From Vigna angularis (Eukaryota > Streptophyta > Magnoliopsida > Fabales > Fabaceae): a DNA stretch of 64,000 bases. Location of the stretch: the NCBI RefSeq assembly GCF_016808095.1, contig NC_068976.1, positions 22,476,371 to 22,540,370 of the forward strand, written 5' to 3'. A model generated the notes under the pieces. The model was not told the origin of the DNA, ran no database searches, and saw nothing but the letters and a program-made list of their open reading frames with translations. Shown here piece after piece: positions 62,621 through 64,000 of this stretch. The translations under genes were made by a program, and so were the position numbers. Each line of letters opens with the position of its first letter. The stretch's first letter is position 1.

Positions 62621-63591
62621 CTAGACTTTGATGCTAGCTAGTTCATGGATACTGATAGGGCGACAAAGATCAGGAATTGGTTGGCCAGACCAGGCTGCAT
62701 CAGCTAGGATTTTGTTAACTGCTTGTGTAGGGTTAAACAAATCCCACCAAACATGAGTTGAAGCTTGATCACAGGCCATGTCCATGGAGATGCACCCTAT
62801 CATGGCACCATTCATACCAAGTCCGCAACATGCACTCTTCACGTCTTCAAAACCTGTATAAAGAACACTTGGTATAATTGTTTTAAGATGCTAAACATTC
62901 AGCACAGGAAAATCTTCAGTGCAAAGTTATCAAGGGGTGGAAAACATACCATAAAGCCTTGGCTCGTTGATAATCTCCATCATTCCATTGTATACATCAC
63001 AGAACACCATCTGAGCATCAGGAAATTCTGTATTGAGCTTGTCTATTTGTTCGTCCAGCAATCTATTGTATTCGAAGATCATGTCATTGACATGTTCCAC
63101 ACAACCGTTTTCGTTAGAATCTGCTGCTGATGACGTACTATTCAACTCCCAGACCATACGAGGTGTGCATCCCAAAGGCAGGACTCCCAAACATGTGATT
63201 TTCCTTGCATTAGCATTATAAAGATACCTCGCAGCATTTGCCATCTGGTTGACCAAAATGGTAGCAAAATATTCGGCTCCGCGCTGCAACGTGTGGTTGG
63301 AACTGGAAGAGTTGTGGAGGAATAGCTCAATGTAATCTTCTTTGCCAAAGGAGAGGAAAAAGATGGAGGATTTTGTAAGTTGAAGAGCAGTGTCCTCAGT
63401 CAGCTGCAGTTGCAACAGCTGCATAGTTTCAGAAACCTGGCGTAGTTGTTGGTTGAGAGACTGGTGACTGTAGCTTCCTTGATTCATGATTTTAGCTTGT
63501 GTTGATCCGAAATTGAGACCACCGAGAACCTCCTCCAGAGATCCATTTTGACCATAAAATGGCCGGATTGATGTGAATCCAATCTTCTCAG
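62621..63591 (-). CDS. GDSL esterase/lipase-family protein, 3' exons, altered catalytic residues
   Basis: Partial gene. Two minus-strand exons, 63591-62950 and 62853-62621, join in phase and give about 290 C-terminal residues. The acceptor TTGCAG fixes the start of the first. The exon with the GDSL serine block is beyond the window edge. Family landmarks are GGLNFGSTQAKI, FLSFGKEDYIELF (block III), LGVLPLGCTPRM, CDVYNGMMEIINEP, CCGLG and WWDLFNPTQAVN (block V). Normally block III reads GxND and block V DxxHP. Here they are GKED and DLFNP, so the oxyanion Asn and the catalytic His are replaced. The family is usually secreted and hydrolyses esters of lipids or cell-wall polymers. This member may be inactive or have another role. 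It could be a conserved non-catalytic clade rather than a decayed gene, since the frame is otherwise intact. Confidence 0.85.
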
Positions 63592-64000
63592 CTGCAACAG
63601 TGTGACTCCGGTACATAAATTATTAGTATTGATTGGATTATGGAGGTGAAACTGTGACCATTAAAACCTCCTAAATAAGTTCTGTCTAAGGAAATATGGT
63701 TTCATTTCCCTCCATATGACTTGTTTGTTAGAATCATTAAGATAAGAGTTCTTTTATCTTGTAAAAGACAGGTTTAGAATCTTACTATTTCATACATTTT
63801 GAATATTCATTGATTCTTATTCGGATGAGTTTTAAATGAGTTTATGTGTGTGCATTTGTGCATTTTTATCGTATATACCATTCAATTATCCATGTTTTTC
63901 TTCTTCTTTTTCATCAATTCTCAAGAAAAAATAAAAAAAGTCATGCGAAATTTAAAAAGAAGAGATTGTTTTGAATGACTTTCATATTTTTAATTGTACT
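63592..64000. other. Probable intron of the GDSL gene, reaching the window edge
   Basis: AT-rich sequence with no coding exon on the minus strand. It is consistent with an intron upstream of the acceptor at 63592-63593. Confidence 0.5.

Overview
The window looks like a nuclear genome segment from a legume, most likely a Phaseoleae species such as Vigna or Phaseolus. That placement is an inference from gene content, AT-rich intergenic DNA and the repeat families; no species marker was tested. All genes are plant genes with GT-AG introns, and the exon joins given here were read by eye from splice sites and reading phase.

Layout. 1-3,350 is AT-rich intergenic DNA and a 5' leader. 3,350-6,812 (+) is an LRR receptor-like pseudokinase of the At5g10020/GHR1 type. 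10,734-11,555 (+) is an NDR1/HIN1-like (NHL) membrane protein. 13,537-17,665 (-) is a DUF630/DUF632 protein in five coding exons. 19,835-29,753 is a complete Ty3/gypsy chromovirus-type LTR retrotransposon with 2,575-bp LTRs, a 5-bp target duplication (TTATA), a tRNA-Met primer site and a polyprotein frame interrupted by two stop codons. 29,759-33,400 is a repeat-rich stretch with a Mutator-type MITE, a hAT-like element and a small TRIM-like remnant. 33,522-34,866 (-) is an unknown protein ending in an LxLxL (EAR-like) motif. 37,717-39,330 holds a broken copy of the NHL locus, deleted inside the gene and then invaded by about 950 bp of other DNA. 40,008-44,609 (-) is a polytopic membrane protein resembling the NicO/RcnA nickel-cobalt transporter family. 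45,886-48,480 has a possible small membrane protein and decayed copia and other retroelement pieces. 48,480-50,924 is a solo LTR (TSD TTATT) related to the full element but reversed. 51,146-53,144 has a Mutator MITE and a hAT non-autonomous element with exact target duplications. 55,480-57,240 is a tandem duplication ending at the promoter of an alcohol dehydrogenase-like gene (57,346-60,440, +, ten exons). The right end has an intronless, GC-rich geranylgeranyl reductase (60,895-62,241, -) and the 3' exons of a GDSL-family protein (62,621-63,591, -) whose usual catalytic residues are altered.

The host genes do not form an evident pathway. They are ordinary plant genes spaced by transposable elements. 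The most unusual signal is a short acidic reading frame inside the LTRs. It is shared between the young retrotransposon and the diverged solo LTR, with changes mostly at third codon positions, which suggests that a peptide or LTR-resident exon has been under selection. Other notable points are a 35-bp hairpin-forming tandem array in the LTR, the truncated NHL duplicate and the duplicated ADH upstream region.
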